Source of the DNA: Amycolatopsis echigonensis
GTDB taxonomy: Bacteria; Actinomycetota; Actinomycetes; Mycobacteriales; Pseudonocardiaceae
Assembly (NCBI RefSeq): GCF_014174495.1
Contig: NZ_JACJHR010000024.1
Span: 1 to 64,000 of the forward strand
Reading direction: 5' to 3'
DNA: 64,000 bases
The notes beneath the pieces are model-generated. The model saw only the letters and a list, made by a program, of their open reading frames with translations. It did no database searches and had not been told where the DNA came from. Below, piece after piece: positions 34,698 to 43,021 of this stretch (position 1 is its first letter; each line of letters opens with the position of its first letter). The position numbers were made by a program, and so were the translations under genes.

Positions 34698-36121
34698 CTT
34701 TCCCGTTCTGGGTGGCCGGAAAGCCGGTCACCAGCAGCGAAACGACCGTTGTCCGGCATTCGTTCGACGGTTCCGAAGCCGGTTCGCACTACGTGCCCGG
34801 ACCGTCCGAAGTGGAGGCTGCGGTCCAGGCCGCGGCGGACGTCGCCGACGAGTTCGCGACGCTGCCCGCACACGTTCGCGCGGGCGCGCTCGACCACATT
34901 TCGCGGCGGCTTTCCGAGCGGGCGGAGGAGATCGCGCAGCTGATCACCGCCGAATCGGGCAAGCCGCTGAAGTGGTCGCGCGGCGAGGTCGGCCGTGCGG
35001 TGTCGACATTCCGCTGGGCGTCCGAGGAGGCTCGGCGGTTCTCCGGCGACCTGCAGCGCCTCGACACCGACCCGGGCGGCACCGGGCGGCTCGCGCTCGT
35101 CCGGCGCGTGCCGCGCGGTCCGCTACTGGGCATCACGCCGTTCAACTTCCCGCTGAACCTGGTAGCGCACAAGGTCGCCCCGGCGATCGCGGTCGGCGCG
35201 CCGATCGTGCTCAAGCCCGCCCCGGCGACGCCGCTGACCGCGCTGGTGCTCGGCGAAATCCTTGCCGAGACCGGCCTTCCGGCGGGCACCTGGTCGATCC
35301 TGCCGCTGGGCAACGAGGCCACCGCCGAACTGGTCAAGGACCCGCGGCTGCCGGTCGTGTCGTTCACCGGCTCGGTGCCGGTCGGCTGGGCGATCCGCGA
35401 CAGCGTGCCGCGCAAGCACGTCGCACTGGAACTCGGCGGCAACGGCGCGGTGCTGGTCTGTCCGGATTGGACTGACCTCGACTTCGCCGCGCAGCGGATC
35501 GCGACGTTCGCGATGTACCAGGCCGGACAGTCGTGCATTTCGGTGCAGCGCGTGTACGCGCACACCGACGTCTACGACGAGCTGCAGCAGAAGGTGCTGG
35601 AGCAGGTCGCCGCGCTGCGCACCGGAAACCCGCGCGAGGACGGCGTCGACGTGGGCCCGCTGGTCAACGAGGCGGCCGCTTCGCGCGTCGAATCCTGGGT
35701 GACTGACGCTGTTGTCGCTGGCGCCAAGCTGCTCGCCGGCGGTGGCCGTTCGGGTGCGACGGTGGAGCCGACTGTGCTCTCCGAGGTCCCCGAGGACGTT
35801 TCGGTGATGGCGGACGAGGTGTTCGGCCCGGTGGTCTCGCTGGTTCGGGTGTCCTCTGTGGACGACGGCGTCGAGCGGATCAACGCGTCCCGCTTCGGCC
35901 TGCAGACCGGCGTGTTCACCCGCGACCTGCCGACCGCGTTCGACGTGTCGGCACGGCTCAAGGTGGGCGGCGTGCTGGTCGGCGACGTGCCGAGCTTCCG
36001 CGCCGACCAGATGCCCTACGGCGGAGTGAAGGACTCCGGCGTCGGCCGCGAAGGCCCGGCCGCGGCGATGGCGGACTTCACCGAAGAACGCGTGACTGTC
36101 CTTACCGGACTGACTCTCTGA
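34694..36121 (+). CDS. gabD: aldehyde dehydrogenase, probable succinate-semialdehyde dehydrogenase
   Basis: A 475-aa NAD(P)-dependent aldehyde dehydrogenase. Catalytic Cys in MYQAGQSCISVQRVY and Glu in ALELGGNGAVLV; cofactor loop VSFTGSVPVG. It is not closest to classical GabD; the sequence resembles the broader SSADH/glyceraldehyde-3-phosphate-type group. Translational coupling to gabT makes succinate semialdehyde the most likely substrate. The GTG at 34694 overlaps the gabT stop. Its last 20 bases overlap the convergent metal-receptor-like gene. Confidence 0.82.
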   Translation: MTFPFWVAGKPVTSSETTVVRHSFDGSEAGSHYVPGPSEVEAAVQAAADVADEFATLPAHVRAGALDHISRRLSERAEEIAQLITAESGKPLKWSRGEVGRAVSTFRWASEEARRFSGDLQRLDTDPGGTGRLALVRRVPRGPLLGITPFNFPLNLVAHKVAPAIAVGAPIVLKPAPATPLTALVLGEILAETGLPAGTWSILPLGNEATAELVKDPRLPVVSFTGSVPVGWAIRDSVPRKHVALELGGNGAVLVCPDWTDLDFAAQRIATFAMYQAGQSCISVQRVYAHTDVYDELQQKVLEQVAALRTGNPREDGVDVGPLVNEAAASRVESWVTDAVVAGAKLLAGGGRSGATVEPTVLSEVPEDVSVMADEVFGPVVSLVRVSSVDDGVERINASRFGLQTGVFTRDLPTAFDVSARLKVGGVLVGDVPSFRADQMPYGGVKDSGVGREGPAAAMADFTEERVTVLTGLTL

Positions 36122-36866
36122 GCGCCGCGTAGGCGTCCACAAGAGACGGTCCGTACCACGTGAGGTAGCGCCCGGAGACGAGTACCGGGCGCATCTCCGG
36201 GAAGAAGCCGGGGCCGTCGTCCTGGGTGAATTCGTACGGCTCGTCGGGCAGTACGACCAGGTCGGCCCCGGTCTTCTGAAGTTCTTCCAGCGACGGGCGG
36301 GGATAGCGCTCGGAGTGTCCCAAGTAGACGTTCTCGACCCCGACCCGGCGCAGCATGTCGCCGGCGAAGGTGTCGCGGCCCAGCACGATCCACGGTTTGC
36401 GCCACACCGGAATCACCGCGCGGTAGCGCACCGGTTCCACCTCGCGCCACAGTTCGTCCGCGGTGTCGAGCCATTCCGGTTCGTCGATGCCGTACACCTG
36501 GCCGAAAATCCGCCGCAACGAACCCAGCGCGGCAGGCACCGATTCCGCCGCGGCCATGACGAACACCGGGATCCCGTTGGCCCGCAGGGTTTCCACGTCC
36601 TCCGGCCGGTTCTCCTCGGAGTTCGCCAGCACCAGATCCGGTTCGAGCGCCAGCACCCGGTCCAGCTTCGGGTACTTCGACCCGCCCACGCGCTCCACGT
36701 CCAGGCCGGCCGGATGCGTGCAGTAGTCCGTCGCCCCGATCAGCCTCCCCGGTGCGCTCACCTCGACCGCCTCGGTCAGCGACGGCACCAGCGACACCAC
36801 GCGCCGCGGCGTGCCCTCGATCGGCACCGGCTCGCCGAGATCATCGACCAGTTCCGCGTTCCTCAT
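36102..36866 (-). CDS. helical-backbone metal receptor / BtuF-like binding protein
   Basis: A 254-aa protein of the class III substrate-binding fold (BtuF/TroA-like): two Rossmann-type lobes joined by a long helix. Recognisable: RVVSLVPSLTEAVE (first strand and helix), IGATDYCTHPAGL, ALEPDLVLANSEENRPEDVE and ADLVVLPDEPYEF. There is no signal peptide or lipobox, so it seems cytoplasmic; many actinobacterial copies share this and have no transporter beside them. ATG at 36866 forms an ATGA overlap with the end of the RNB-ribonuclease gene, so the two are co-translated. Ligand is unknown (cobamide or metal chelate possible). Confidence 0.75.
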   Translation of the reverse strand: MRNAELVDDLGEPVPIEGTPRRVVSLVPSLTEAVEVSAPGRLIGATDYCTHPAGLDVERVGGSKYPKLDRVLALEPDLVLANSEENRPEDVETLRANGIPVFVMAAAESVPAALGSLRRIFGQVYGIDEPEWLDTADELWREVEPVRYRAVIPVWRKPWIVLGRDTFAGDMLRRVGVENVYLGHSERYPRPSLEELQKTGADLVVLPDEPYEFTQDDGPGFFPEMRPVLVSGRYLTWYGPSLVDAYAALRESVR

Positions 36867-38281
36867 ACCCGTTCGAACGACACCTTCCGCTGCTCGACGT
36901 CCACTTCGGTCAGCCGCACCGCGATCCGCTCGCCCTCCGGGAACTTCGCGCCGGAGCACTTCGCCATCACCGGCGGGTCCTCGACCAGGATCTCCGCCCG
37001 CGTCTCGTCCGCACGCAACACCACCGCGGTGAACTCGCGACCCACATGCTCAGCGAGTACCCACGCCTCGACCTGGTCTATGCACGCGCGTTCCACCCGC
37101 GCCGCCAGACTGTCCGAAGCGGACATGTACGCCGGCACCTCGGACAGTGCCTCCCGTACCCAATCCGGCACCTCGCGTCCGGCCGTCACCGCCAGGCACA
37201 CCTCAGTGCCGAACCGGTCGACCAGTCGCCGAATCGGTGCCGTGACGTGCGCGTACGCCCCGCCGATCCCCGCGTGCGTGGTAACCGCGGGCAATTCCCC
37301 GGCGAAAGCCGTGTAACCCGCACCCCGCAACAGTCGCGTGGTGTCCGCGTACAACGCCATCGACGCGGGCTGTCCCGGATCCAAAGTAGACAGAAACTCG
37401 GACACCCCGAGCTCGGCAGGCCAGGCCAGTCCGACCGCGGCCGCCGACCGGCGCAGCCATTCCACCGCGTCCGGCTCCGGCGACGGGAGCGTCCGCAGCA
37501 CCCCGATCCCGGCGTCGATCATGATCCGCGCCGCGGCCATCCCGGTGAGCAACGAGATCTCGGCGTTCCACGCGTCGACGGCCGTCCGCGGCCGGCGCGC
37601 GAGAATCCAGCCGCTGTCGCCGTTGCCGCTGATTTCCTGTTCCGGCAGCTGCAGCTCGACCGCCCCGCGCTGCACTGCGAGACCGCGCCGCAACCGCCCG
37701 AGCTCCGGCAACGCCGCCACCGACGGATGCGGCCGTCCCGCGTCCAGCGACGACTGGACCCCCTCGTAGTCGAGCTGCTCCGTCGACCGCACCAACGCAC
37801 GACGGACCCGGGTGCCGACGATTTCGCCGCCGTCGTCGACGTCGATGGTCCACAACACCGCGGGCCGGACCTCGCCCGGCAGCAAGCTGGCCGCGCCCTC
37901 GGACAGCACCGGCGGGTGCAGCGGGACGTTGCCGTCCGGGAGATACAGCGTCTGCCCGCGCCGCCGCGCCTCGTGATCGAGCGCACCGCCCGGCGGGACG
38001 AACGCCGCCAGATCCGCGATCGCGTAGTGGACCCGGAACCCGCTGCCGCGCCGCTCGATCACCATCGCCTGGTCGAGGTCCTTGGACCCGGGCGGATCGA
38101 TCGTGACGAACGGCAGGTCAGTGGCGTCCTCGCGGCCGCCCGCCGACGCGAGCGGATCGAGCACCGCCGTCTCGGCCTCCGCGAGCACCGCGGGCCCGAA
38201 CGACTCCGGCAGCGCGAATTCCGCCCGGAGACGACCGAAGTCCCCTCCCGACGCTGGCGTCCTCAGCACGAGTGGCGGCAC
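36863..38281 (-). CDS. RNB-domain exoribonuclease
   Basis: A 472-aa member of the RNase II/R family. The RNB core carries the acidic metal-binding stretch FVTIDPPGSKDLDQAMVIER (about residues 58-77), YAIADLAAFVPPGG, HPPVLSEGAASLLPG and the late YAHVTAPIRRLVDRFG. It is much shorter than E. coli RNase R and lacks cold-shock and S1 domains at both ends, which is typical of the short actinobacterial form. It should degrade RNA 3'-5'. Its stop overlaps the start of the metal-receptor gene. It is divergent from the CooC-like gene. Confidence 0.87.
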   Translation of the reverse strand: MPPLVLRTPASGGDFGRLRAEFALPESFGPAVLAEAETAVLDPLASAGGREDATDLPFVTIDPPGSKDLDQAMVIERRGSGFRVHYAIADLAAFVPPGGALDHEARRRGQTLYLPDGNVPLHPPVLSEGAASLLPGEVRPAVLWTIDVDDGGEIVGTRVRRALVRSTEQLDYEGVQSSLDAGRPHPSVAALPELGRLRRGLAVQRGAVELQLPEQEISGNGDSGWILARRPRTAVDAWNAEISLLTGMAAARIMIDAGIGVLRTLPSPEPDAVEWLRRSAAAVGLAWPAELGVSEFLSTLDPGQPASMALYADTTRLLRGAGYTAFAGELPAVTTHAGIGGAYAHVTAPIRRLVDRFGTEVCLAVTAGREVPDWVREALSEVPAYMSASDSLAARVERACIDQVEAWVLAEHVGREFTAVVLRADETRAEILVEDPPVMAKCSGAKFPEGERIAVRLTEVDVEQRKVSFERV

Positions 38282-38358
38282 GGTCCAACACTATCCCGCC
38301 GAACCGCCGATGATCGCCCGTTCGGGCGCGGGCCGGTCGGGTGTAGCCTGCCTGGCAT

Positions 38359-38373
38359 TGATAATCGTCTTCA
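38359..38373 (+). promoter_or_regulatory. Fur/Zur-like box upstream of the CooC-like gene
   Basis: TGATAATCGTCTTCA, within a longer GATAAT...CATTTTC context, lies 21 bases before the GTG start. It resembles Fur-family operators: the E. coli Fur box and actinobacterial Zur boxes of TGATAAnnnTTTTCA type. It is the only AT-rich stretch in this intergenic region. Confidence 0.5.
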
Positions 38374-38394
38374 TTTTCAGAAGGGGCCGGATCG

Positions 38395-39354
38395 GTGAAG
38401 ATCGCGTTCGTCGGCAAGGGCGGCAGCGGGAAAACCACGCTCTCGTCGCTGTTCGTCTCTTATCTGGCAGCAGCGGGCAAACCGGTGCTGGCCATCGACG
38501 CCGACATCAACCAGCACCTGGCGGTGGCCCTCGGCGCGACCGAGGAGCAGGCGCTGGCGTGGCCGACCCTCGGCGAGCACATGCCGCTGATCAAGGACTA
38601 CCTGCGCGGCGACAACCCTCGGATCCCGTCCGCCGAAGCGATGATCAAGACCACCCCGCCCGGCCGGGGCTCGCGGCTCGTGCGGCCCTTCGAGGACAAC
38701 CCCATCTTCGACGCCTGCTTCCGCTCGCTCGGCAACGTCCGGCTGGGCGTCACCGGCCAGTTCGACGAGGACGACCTGGGCGTGGCCTGCTACCACTCGA
38801 AGGTCGGTGCGGCCGAGCTGCTGCTGAACCACCTGGTGGACGGCACGGATGAGTACGTCGTGATGGACATGACCGCCGGAGCCGACGCGTTCGCCTCGGG
38901 TTTGTTCACGCGCTTCGACGTGACGTTCCTGGTGTGCGAGCCGACCCTGCGCAGCGTCGGTGTTTACCGTCAGTACGCGGATCACGCGCGGGACTTCGGC
39001 GTTCACCTGGTGGCGGTCGGGAACAAGGTCACCGACAGCGACGATGTCGACTTCCTGACCGAGCAGCTGGGTTCGGCGCTGCTGGGGTGGATGACGACGT
39101 CCGGCCACGTCCGGGCCGCCGAACGCGGGACCACCCGGCCGATCGGCGAACTGGAGCCGCGCAACCTGGCGACGCTCGCCGCGATGCGGGACCTGGTGGA
39201 CAAGACGCCGCGAGACTGGGCGCGGTACCAGCGGCAGGGGGTGGAATTCCACCTGCGGAACGCGCGGGCCTGGGGAAACGGGCGCGTGGGGGCGGATCTG
39301 GAGGGACAGGTGGATCCGGACTTCGTGCTGGATCCGGCGTTGGTCGCCGGGTGA
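38395..39354 (+). CDS. CooC/MinD-like P-loop ATPase
   Basis: A 319-aa SIMIBI-class ATPase. The deviant Walker A is KGGSGKTTLSSL (residues 8-19), followed by the Walker A' Asp in VLAIDADINQHLAV and the switch region VVMDMTAGADAF. It most resembles CooC, the nickel-insertion ATPase, and related metallocentre-assembly ATPases. A Fur/Zur-like box just upstream fits a metal-linked role, but no nickel enzyme is in the window. The GTG at 38395 follows AAGGGG. It converges on the secretion operon and ends with a GC-rich hairpin. Confidence 0.8.
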   Translation: MKIAFVGKGGSGKTTLSSLFVSYLAAAGKPVLAIDADINQHLAVALGATEEQALAWPTLGEHMPLIKDYLRGDNPRIPSAEAMIKTTPPGRGSRLVRPFEDNPIFDACFRSLGNVRLGVTGQFDEDDLGVACYHSKVGAAELLLNHLVDGTDEYVVMDMTAGADAFASGLFTRFDVTFLVCEPTLRSVGVYRQYADHARDFGVHLVAVGNKVTDSDDVDFLTEQLGSALLGWMTTSGHVRAAERGTTRPIGELEPRNLATLAAMRDLVDKTPRDWARYQRQGVEFHLRNARAWGNGRVGADLEGQVDPDFVLDPALVAG

Positions 39355-39377
39355 GCTGTTCCGGGCTGACGTTCCTG

Positions 39378-39410
39378 CCGCCGACCGGACGTGACCTGTC
39401 CGGTCGGCGG
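39378..39410. terminator. hairpin between CooC-like gene and the secretion cluster
   Basis: CCGCCGACCGGAC (39378-39390), seven-base loop, GTCCGGTCGGCGG (39398-39410): thirteen perfect pairs, 23 bases after the stop at 39354, placed between convergent units. Confidence 0.75.
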
Positions 39411-39420
39411 TTACTGCTGT

Positions 39421-39510
39421 CTGGGGAATGAGCACCCATTTCGTGCGCTTCATCCCGTGCTGCGCGCACTCCGCGACCAGCCACCGGAGTTCCGACGGCT
39501 TGGCCCCGTC
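39421..39510 (-). pseudogene. unframed coding-like fragment (possible gene relic)
   Basis: A 30-codon stretch that reads AKPSELRWLVAECAQHG then MKRTKWVLIPQ on the minus strand, with the high third-position GC of real genes. It has no proper start in frame apart from an internal ATG, and the frame runs without a stop into the terminator hairpin. It lies directly after the SPOR-like small gene but one base out of frame. It may be a decayed small gene or the shifted tail of the upstream one. Confidence 0.3.
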
Positions 39511-39520
39511 ACGCGGTCGG

Positions 39521-39718
39521 TCAGTCGCCGTCCCAGGAACGATCGGCGGCGTCGGCTTGACGGGTGCGTTCGCGGGCGATGTCGAGCGCGCGACGGGCCG
39601 TGGCCTCGTCCGGGTACGGGCCGAGGAGGTCGACTCCGCGGCTGCGTTCCAGGTGCTCGACTTCGTGGGTGCGGGTGTTGTAGTACCAGCCCTGGTCCGG
39701 GTTCGGGTCGTCAGACAT
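39521..39718 (-). CDS. small conserved actinobacterial protein (SPOR-like)
   Basis: A 65-aa protein, acidic at both ends. The middle part, WYYNTRTHEVEHLERSRG then LLGPYPDEATARRALDIARER, has the aromatic-strand and helix pattern of a single SPOR-like half. It has no signal peptide. Similar small proteins are common in actinobacteria and uncharacterised. It is the last gene of the minus-strand secretion cluster, 24 bases after the Pro-rich protein, so it may be co-expressed. ATG at 39718 is the only sensible start; the ribosome site is weak. Confidence 0.7.
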   Translation of the reverse strand: MSDDPNPDQGWYYNTRTHEVEHLERSRGVDLLGPYPDEATARRALDIARERTRQADAADRSWDGD

Positions 39719-39742
39719 GGGTTCAGCCTGACACTTTCCCGC

Positions 39743-41899
39743 TCATTTGCGCCAGCGGAACGGGACCTCGGTGGGCTGCCCGGTGGGCCCGAAGTCGCCG
39801 GGACCGTCGTCCTCGTGGTCGGGGTGCTCGTCGAACCACCCGCGAGCGTCCCCGACCGGGATTCCGCGAGGCGGGGTCGCCGTGTCGTCCGCCGGAGAAG
39901 AAGCGCCGTAGTCCGGCACCGGCGGTACGGCTGACTCTTTGCCAGGGAAGACCGGCCGCTCATCCCGATACGTCCGCGCGGGCGGCGGCCCTGCTGGACC
40001 CTGCCCCGGGAAGACCGGCAACGGCCGCCCGTCCGGCCCGGTCTCAGTCGACCGCCTGCGGCCGCTGGGCTGGGGCAGCGGGAAGGGAGCCCCGGGCGCG
40101 GGAGGATGCGTCGGCTGTGCACTGGGCGCGGGAGGGGCCCCAGGCGGAACCTGGTGCTGCGCCGCGGGCGCGCTCGCCGGCTCCGCGCTGGGCGAGGGAG
40201 AGGCTGTCGGCTGCTGCCCCGGAGAATTCGCGGGCGGGACCGGCTGGGCGAAGCCAGAAGCAGGCGAGTCTGCCGACTCCGCACCCGCCGCAGAAGGTTG
40301 CTGCTGCACAGGAGGATTCGCGGGCGGGACCGGTTGCGACGCACCAGGCGCGGGCAGACTTGCTGACTCGGCACCGGGCACAGGAGAGGCTGTTGGCTGC
40401 TGCCCCGGAGAATTCGCAGGCGGAACCGGTTGCGACACACCAGGCGCAGACAGGCCTGCCGACTCCGCGCTGGCCGCAGGAGGAGTCGCCGACGGAGCCT
40501 GGTGCGGTGCCGGATTCGCGGGCGGAACCGGTTGCGACGCACCGGACGCAGGCGGAGTTGTCGGCTCCGCGCTGGGCGGAGCGACCGGCTGCTGAGCTCC
40601 GGGCTGAGCCTGGGGTTGTGGCATGGGCGAGGTCTGCTGAGCCGGTGCTGTCGGCGGTTGCGCGGCAGGCATCGGCGGGGTCGCAGGGCGCTCCGGTGCC
40701 GACGGCTGGGCATGCTGAGCGGGAACCGGGCCATAGTGCTGCGTCCCGGGTTGAGGAGCCTGACTTTGCTGGGCCGACGCCGGGTTCTGCCCAGGCCATC
40801 CCTGCTGCTGGACTGCCTCGTGTCGACCGTGCGGCGGATATCCCTGCTGCGGCAACGCTTCCGCCGGTCGTGCGGGCTGGCGCGGCTCGTGCACGTACGG
40901 CTTCGGCTGCCATGCCTGCCTCGCCCGCAGCTGCGGATCGATCGGCGCTGGGGCGGCGCCGCCCACGGGGGCTGGGGGCGCGCTGGTCTCGGGCACAGCG
41001 GGGGCCGGGCTGGCCGGTGCTGCCTCTTCCGTCACAGGCTGAGCAGGCTCGACCGGCTCCGCGGTGGCCGGTGCTTCGACAGCCGCCTTGGGTGCCTCCA
41101 GGTTCGAAGGCGTATCCGAACCCGCGGCTTCCGAGGTCTGCTCAGCAGGCGGAGTCGGCTCTTCCTGCGGAGAAGGTGCCGCAGCCGGAGCCTGGGTCGC
41201 AGCCGCCGGGGAACGCACCGCATCCTCTGGCGGACGTGCGACCGAGCCCTGCGCCGGGCCGCCCGCTGCCTGGGTGGTGCTCGTCGGCGGCTGCGCAGAA
41301 CCAGCGTCCCCGGCCGAGCCCTCGGGCCCGTGCGGCACGGACCGCCACACCGGCGCTGGTCCGATGTTCATCGGCACCGGTGCGGCCAACGGGCCCATGA
41401 GCGGTGCCTCCCCTGAAGGACCAGCCGCGGCGGGACGCGGGATCGGGTCCAGGCAGGACACCAGCACCGTCGTCCGGTCCGGGTCCTGAACCTTCCGGCC
41501 GCTCCGCTCCCGGTAGACCATCTCCCCCTCGGCGTCCATCTCCACGAGATAGCCCGCCTCCGCGAGCTGTTCCTCGTCGAGATCGACCAACCGCTCGTAA
41601 CGGGACGGAACGACCCGGTAGATCGGCCACGACAACCGGGCGTGCTCGCCGTGGAACTGGGCCAGCAGAGCCGCCATCTGCTGCTGCCACGGAAGCGACA
41701 TGCCCTCCGCCAGCGAACGCGGCAGCACGACGTACCCGCCGTCCACGCCGGGCAGTCCCTGGTTCAGCAGGTCCGCCAACGGCGTGCTGGAGGCGGGGTG
41801 CGCGGACTGGCGCGGCGGCTGCGGTGCGCCGAACAGCGCCGCCGGGTCCTGGGGCTCGCTCTGGCCTGGTTTGCCTCGCTTGCCGAATTTCCGTGCCAC
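39743..41899 (-). CDS. large Pro/Ala/Gln-rich protein of the secretion cluster
   Basis: A 718-aa protein of unknown function. Residues about 1-150 are a folded domain ([34 protein letters not shown] and a pair of strands ending [14 protein letters not shown]). Residues about 170-650 are low complexity, rich in Pro, Ala and Gln, with four in-frame QPVPPAN repeats. A short C-terminal module is conserved-looking: acidic [16 protein letters not shown] then [10 protein letters not shown]. No signal peptide or TM helix, so it is cytoplasmic. GTG at 41899 is preferred as AGAGG lies nine bases before it; an ATG three codons upstream is possible. It may be an adaptor or a secreted substrate. Confidence 0.72.
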   Translation of the reverse strand: MARKFGKRGKPGQSEPQDPAALFGAPQPPRQSAHPASSTPLADLLNQGLPGVDGGYVVLPRSLAEGMSLPWQQQMAALLAQFHGEHARLSWPIYRVVPSRYERLVDLDEEQLAEAGYLVEMDAEGEMVYRERSGRKVQDPDRTTVLVSCLDPIPRPAAAGPSGEAPLMGPLAAPVPMNIGPAPVWRSVPHGPEGSAGDAGSAQPPTSTTQAAGGPAQGSVARPPEDAVRSPAAATQAPAAAPSPQEEPTPPAEQTSEAAGSDTPSNLEAPKAAVEAPATAEPVEPAQPVTEEAAPASPAPAVPETSAPPAPVGGAAPAPIDPQLRARQAWQPKPYVHEPRQPARPAEALPQQGYPPHGRHEAVQQQGWPGQNPASAQQSQAPQPGTQHYGPVPAQHAQPSAPERPATPPMPAAQPPTAPAQQTSPMPQPQAQPGAQQPVAPPSAEPTTPPASGASQPVPPANPAPHQAPSATPPAASAESAGLSAPGVSQPVPPANSPGQQPTASPVPGAESASLPAPGASQPVPPANPPVQQQPSAAGAESADSPASGFAQPVPPANSPGQQPTASPSPSAEPASAPAAQHQVPPGAPPAPSAQPTHPPAPGAPFPLPQPSGRRRSTETGPDGRPLPVFPGQGPAGPPPARTYRDERPVFPGKESAVPPVPDYGASSPADDTATPPRGIPVGDARGWFDEHPDHEDDGPGDFGPTGQPTEVPFRWRK
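40231..40540 (-). repeat. in-frame repeat coding for QPVPPAN units
   Basis: Four copies of a CGGGCGGGACCGGTTGCGAC-like segment start near 40231, 40321, 40417 and 40519. The spacings are about 90, 96 and 102 bases, all multiples of three. They encode the QPVPPAN motif within the disordered linker of the Pro-rich protein. Confidence 0.7.
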
Positions 41900-42020
41900 G
41901 TGTGCCATCCTCTGCCAGCGCGCGGCCACGTGCTCGTGGACAGGCCGCGACTTCGGGGTGAATCCGGACCCGCCGCACTGGGCGTCCGCGGGTCAAGAGC
42001 CGGTGCCTCCCGCACCCATG

Positions 42021-43019
42021 CTAGACGCCGGGGCGCACCGCCTGCGGCACGACTTCGTGCTCGTCGAACGAGAACGGGCGCACGTGCACCGGCACGCCGG
42101 TCTGCTGGGCCTCGACAATCTTGCCGTCTCCCAGGTACATCGCGACGTGGTGGATGGTCGTCGGGTCGGCTGGGTCGGTGGCGAGGAAAATCAGGTCACC
42201 GGGCTGTGCTTCGCGCACCGGCAGCATCGCGCCCGCCTTGTACTGGTCCTGCGACACGCGCGGCAGGATCACGCCCGCCGACTCGTAGGCGCGCAGCATC
42301 AGGCCGGAACAGTCGTAGGAGTTCGGGCCGGTCGCTCCCCAGACGTAGGGCTTGCCCTGCTCGCCGAGCGCGAACTTGATCGCCTGTGCCGCGGCCTGGC
42401 TCGGCGGCAGCGCGGCTCCCATGCCCTGTCCGCAGCCGGCCACGTCCGCGATCTGGCCCATGTTCTGCACCAGTGAGGCCGCCATGGCCTCCCACCGGTG
42501 ATAGCGGTCCGGGAAGCCGGACCGCTCGACCTGCTGCGCCGCGTCGCCGGGACGCAGGTTTTCCCAGTCCGGGACGGCGAGCAGGACGTCGAAGAACTTG
42601 TTGATCGCGTAGTTCGGGTCGGTGACCTGGGCCGCGGTGCCCCAGTTCATCGACGGGCGCATCTGGAAGATGCCGAGCGAATCGCGGTCGCCGTAGTTCA
42701 CGTTGTGCAGCCGCGATTCGGTCATCCCGGCCTGGATCGCGACCTGCCACGCGCGCGGCGACAGGCTGCGCTGCTTGCCGATCGAGATGATCAGCGAAAC
42801 CGTGTTGCGCGATTCCTGGTCGAGTTCGGCGGCGTCCGCCCCGCCCTGCTCCGGCTGTCCGGGCTGGGTGGGGCCGAGCGCGGCGTCGCACGAGCTCAGC
42901 GCGATGCCGCCGGCCGCCGCCTGCTGCTGGTCGTTCACGGCCTTGGTCACGACGCTGGTGGTGAGCACCGTGGCGAAAACGGCGGCGATCACCACCGAGA
43001 CGAGAATGGCCAGCTTCAC
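42021..43019 (-). CDS. lysozyme-like plus NlpC/P60 cell-wall hydrolase (VirB1-like)
   Basis: A 332-aa two-domain peptidoglycan hydrolase with an N-terminal membrane anchor (residues 2-26). The first domain (about 70-180) is a lysozyme/transglycosylase-like fold with Glu in GMTESRLHNVNYG and SLGIFQMRPS. The second (about 205-332) is NlpC/P60: Cys in YDCSGLMLRAYE, His in IHHVAMYLGDG. The pairing is that of VirB1/Tcp-type enzymes that open the wall for conjugation channels. The gene lies two bases after the VirB8-like gene. Confidence 0.87.
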   Translation of the reverse strand: MKLAILVSVVIAAVFATVLTTSVVTKAVNDQQQAAAGGIALSSCDAALGPTQPGQPEQGGADAAELDQESRNTVSLIISIGKQRSLSPRAWQVAIQAGMTESRLHNVNYGDRDSLGIFQMRPSMNWGTAAQVTDPNYAINKFFDVLLAVPDWENLRPGDAAQQVERSGFPDRYHRWEAMAASLVQNMGQIADVAGCGQGMGAALPPSQAAAQAIKFALGEQGKPYVWGATGPNSYDCSGLMLRAYESAGVILPRVSQDQYKAGAMLPVREAQPGDLIFLATDPADPTTIHHVAMYLGDGKIVEAQQTGVPVHVRPFSFDEHEVVPQAVRPGV

Positions 43020-43021
43020 GG

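Noticed and set aside
36102-36121. Frameshift or misassembly causing convergent overlaps at 31807-31829, 36102-36121 and 53728-53731
   Set aside because: All genes involved have intact C termini, so these are normal short convergent overlaps.
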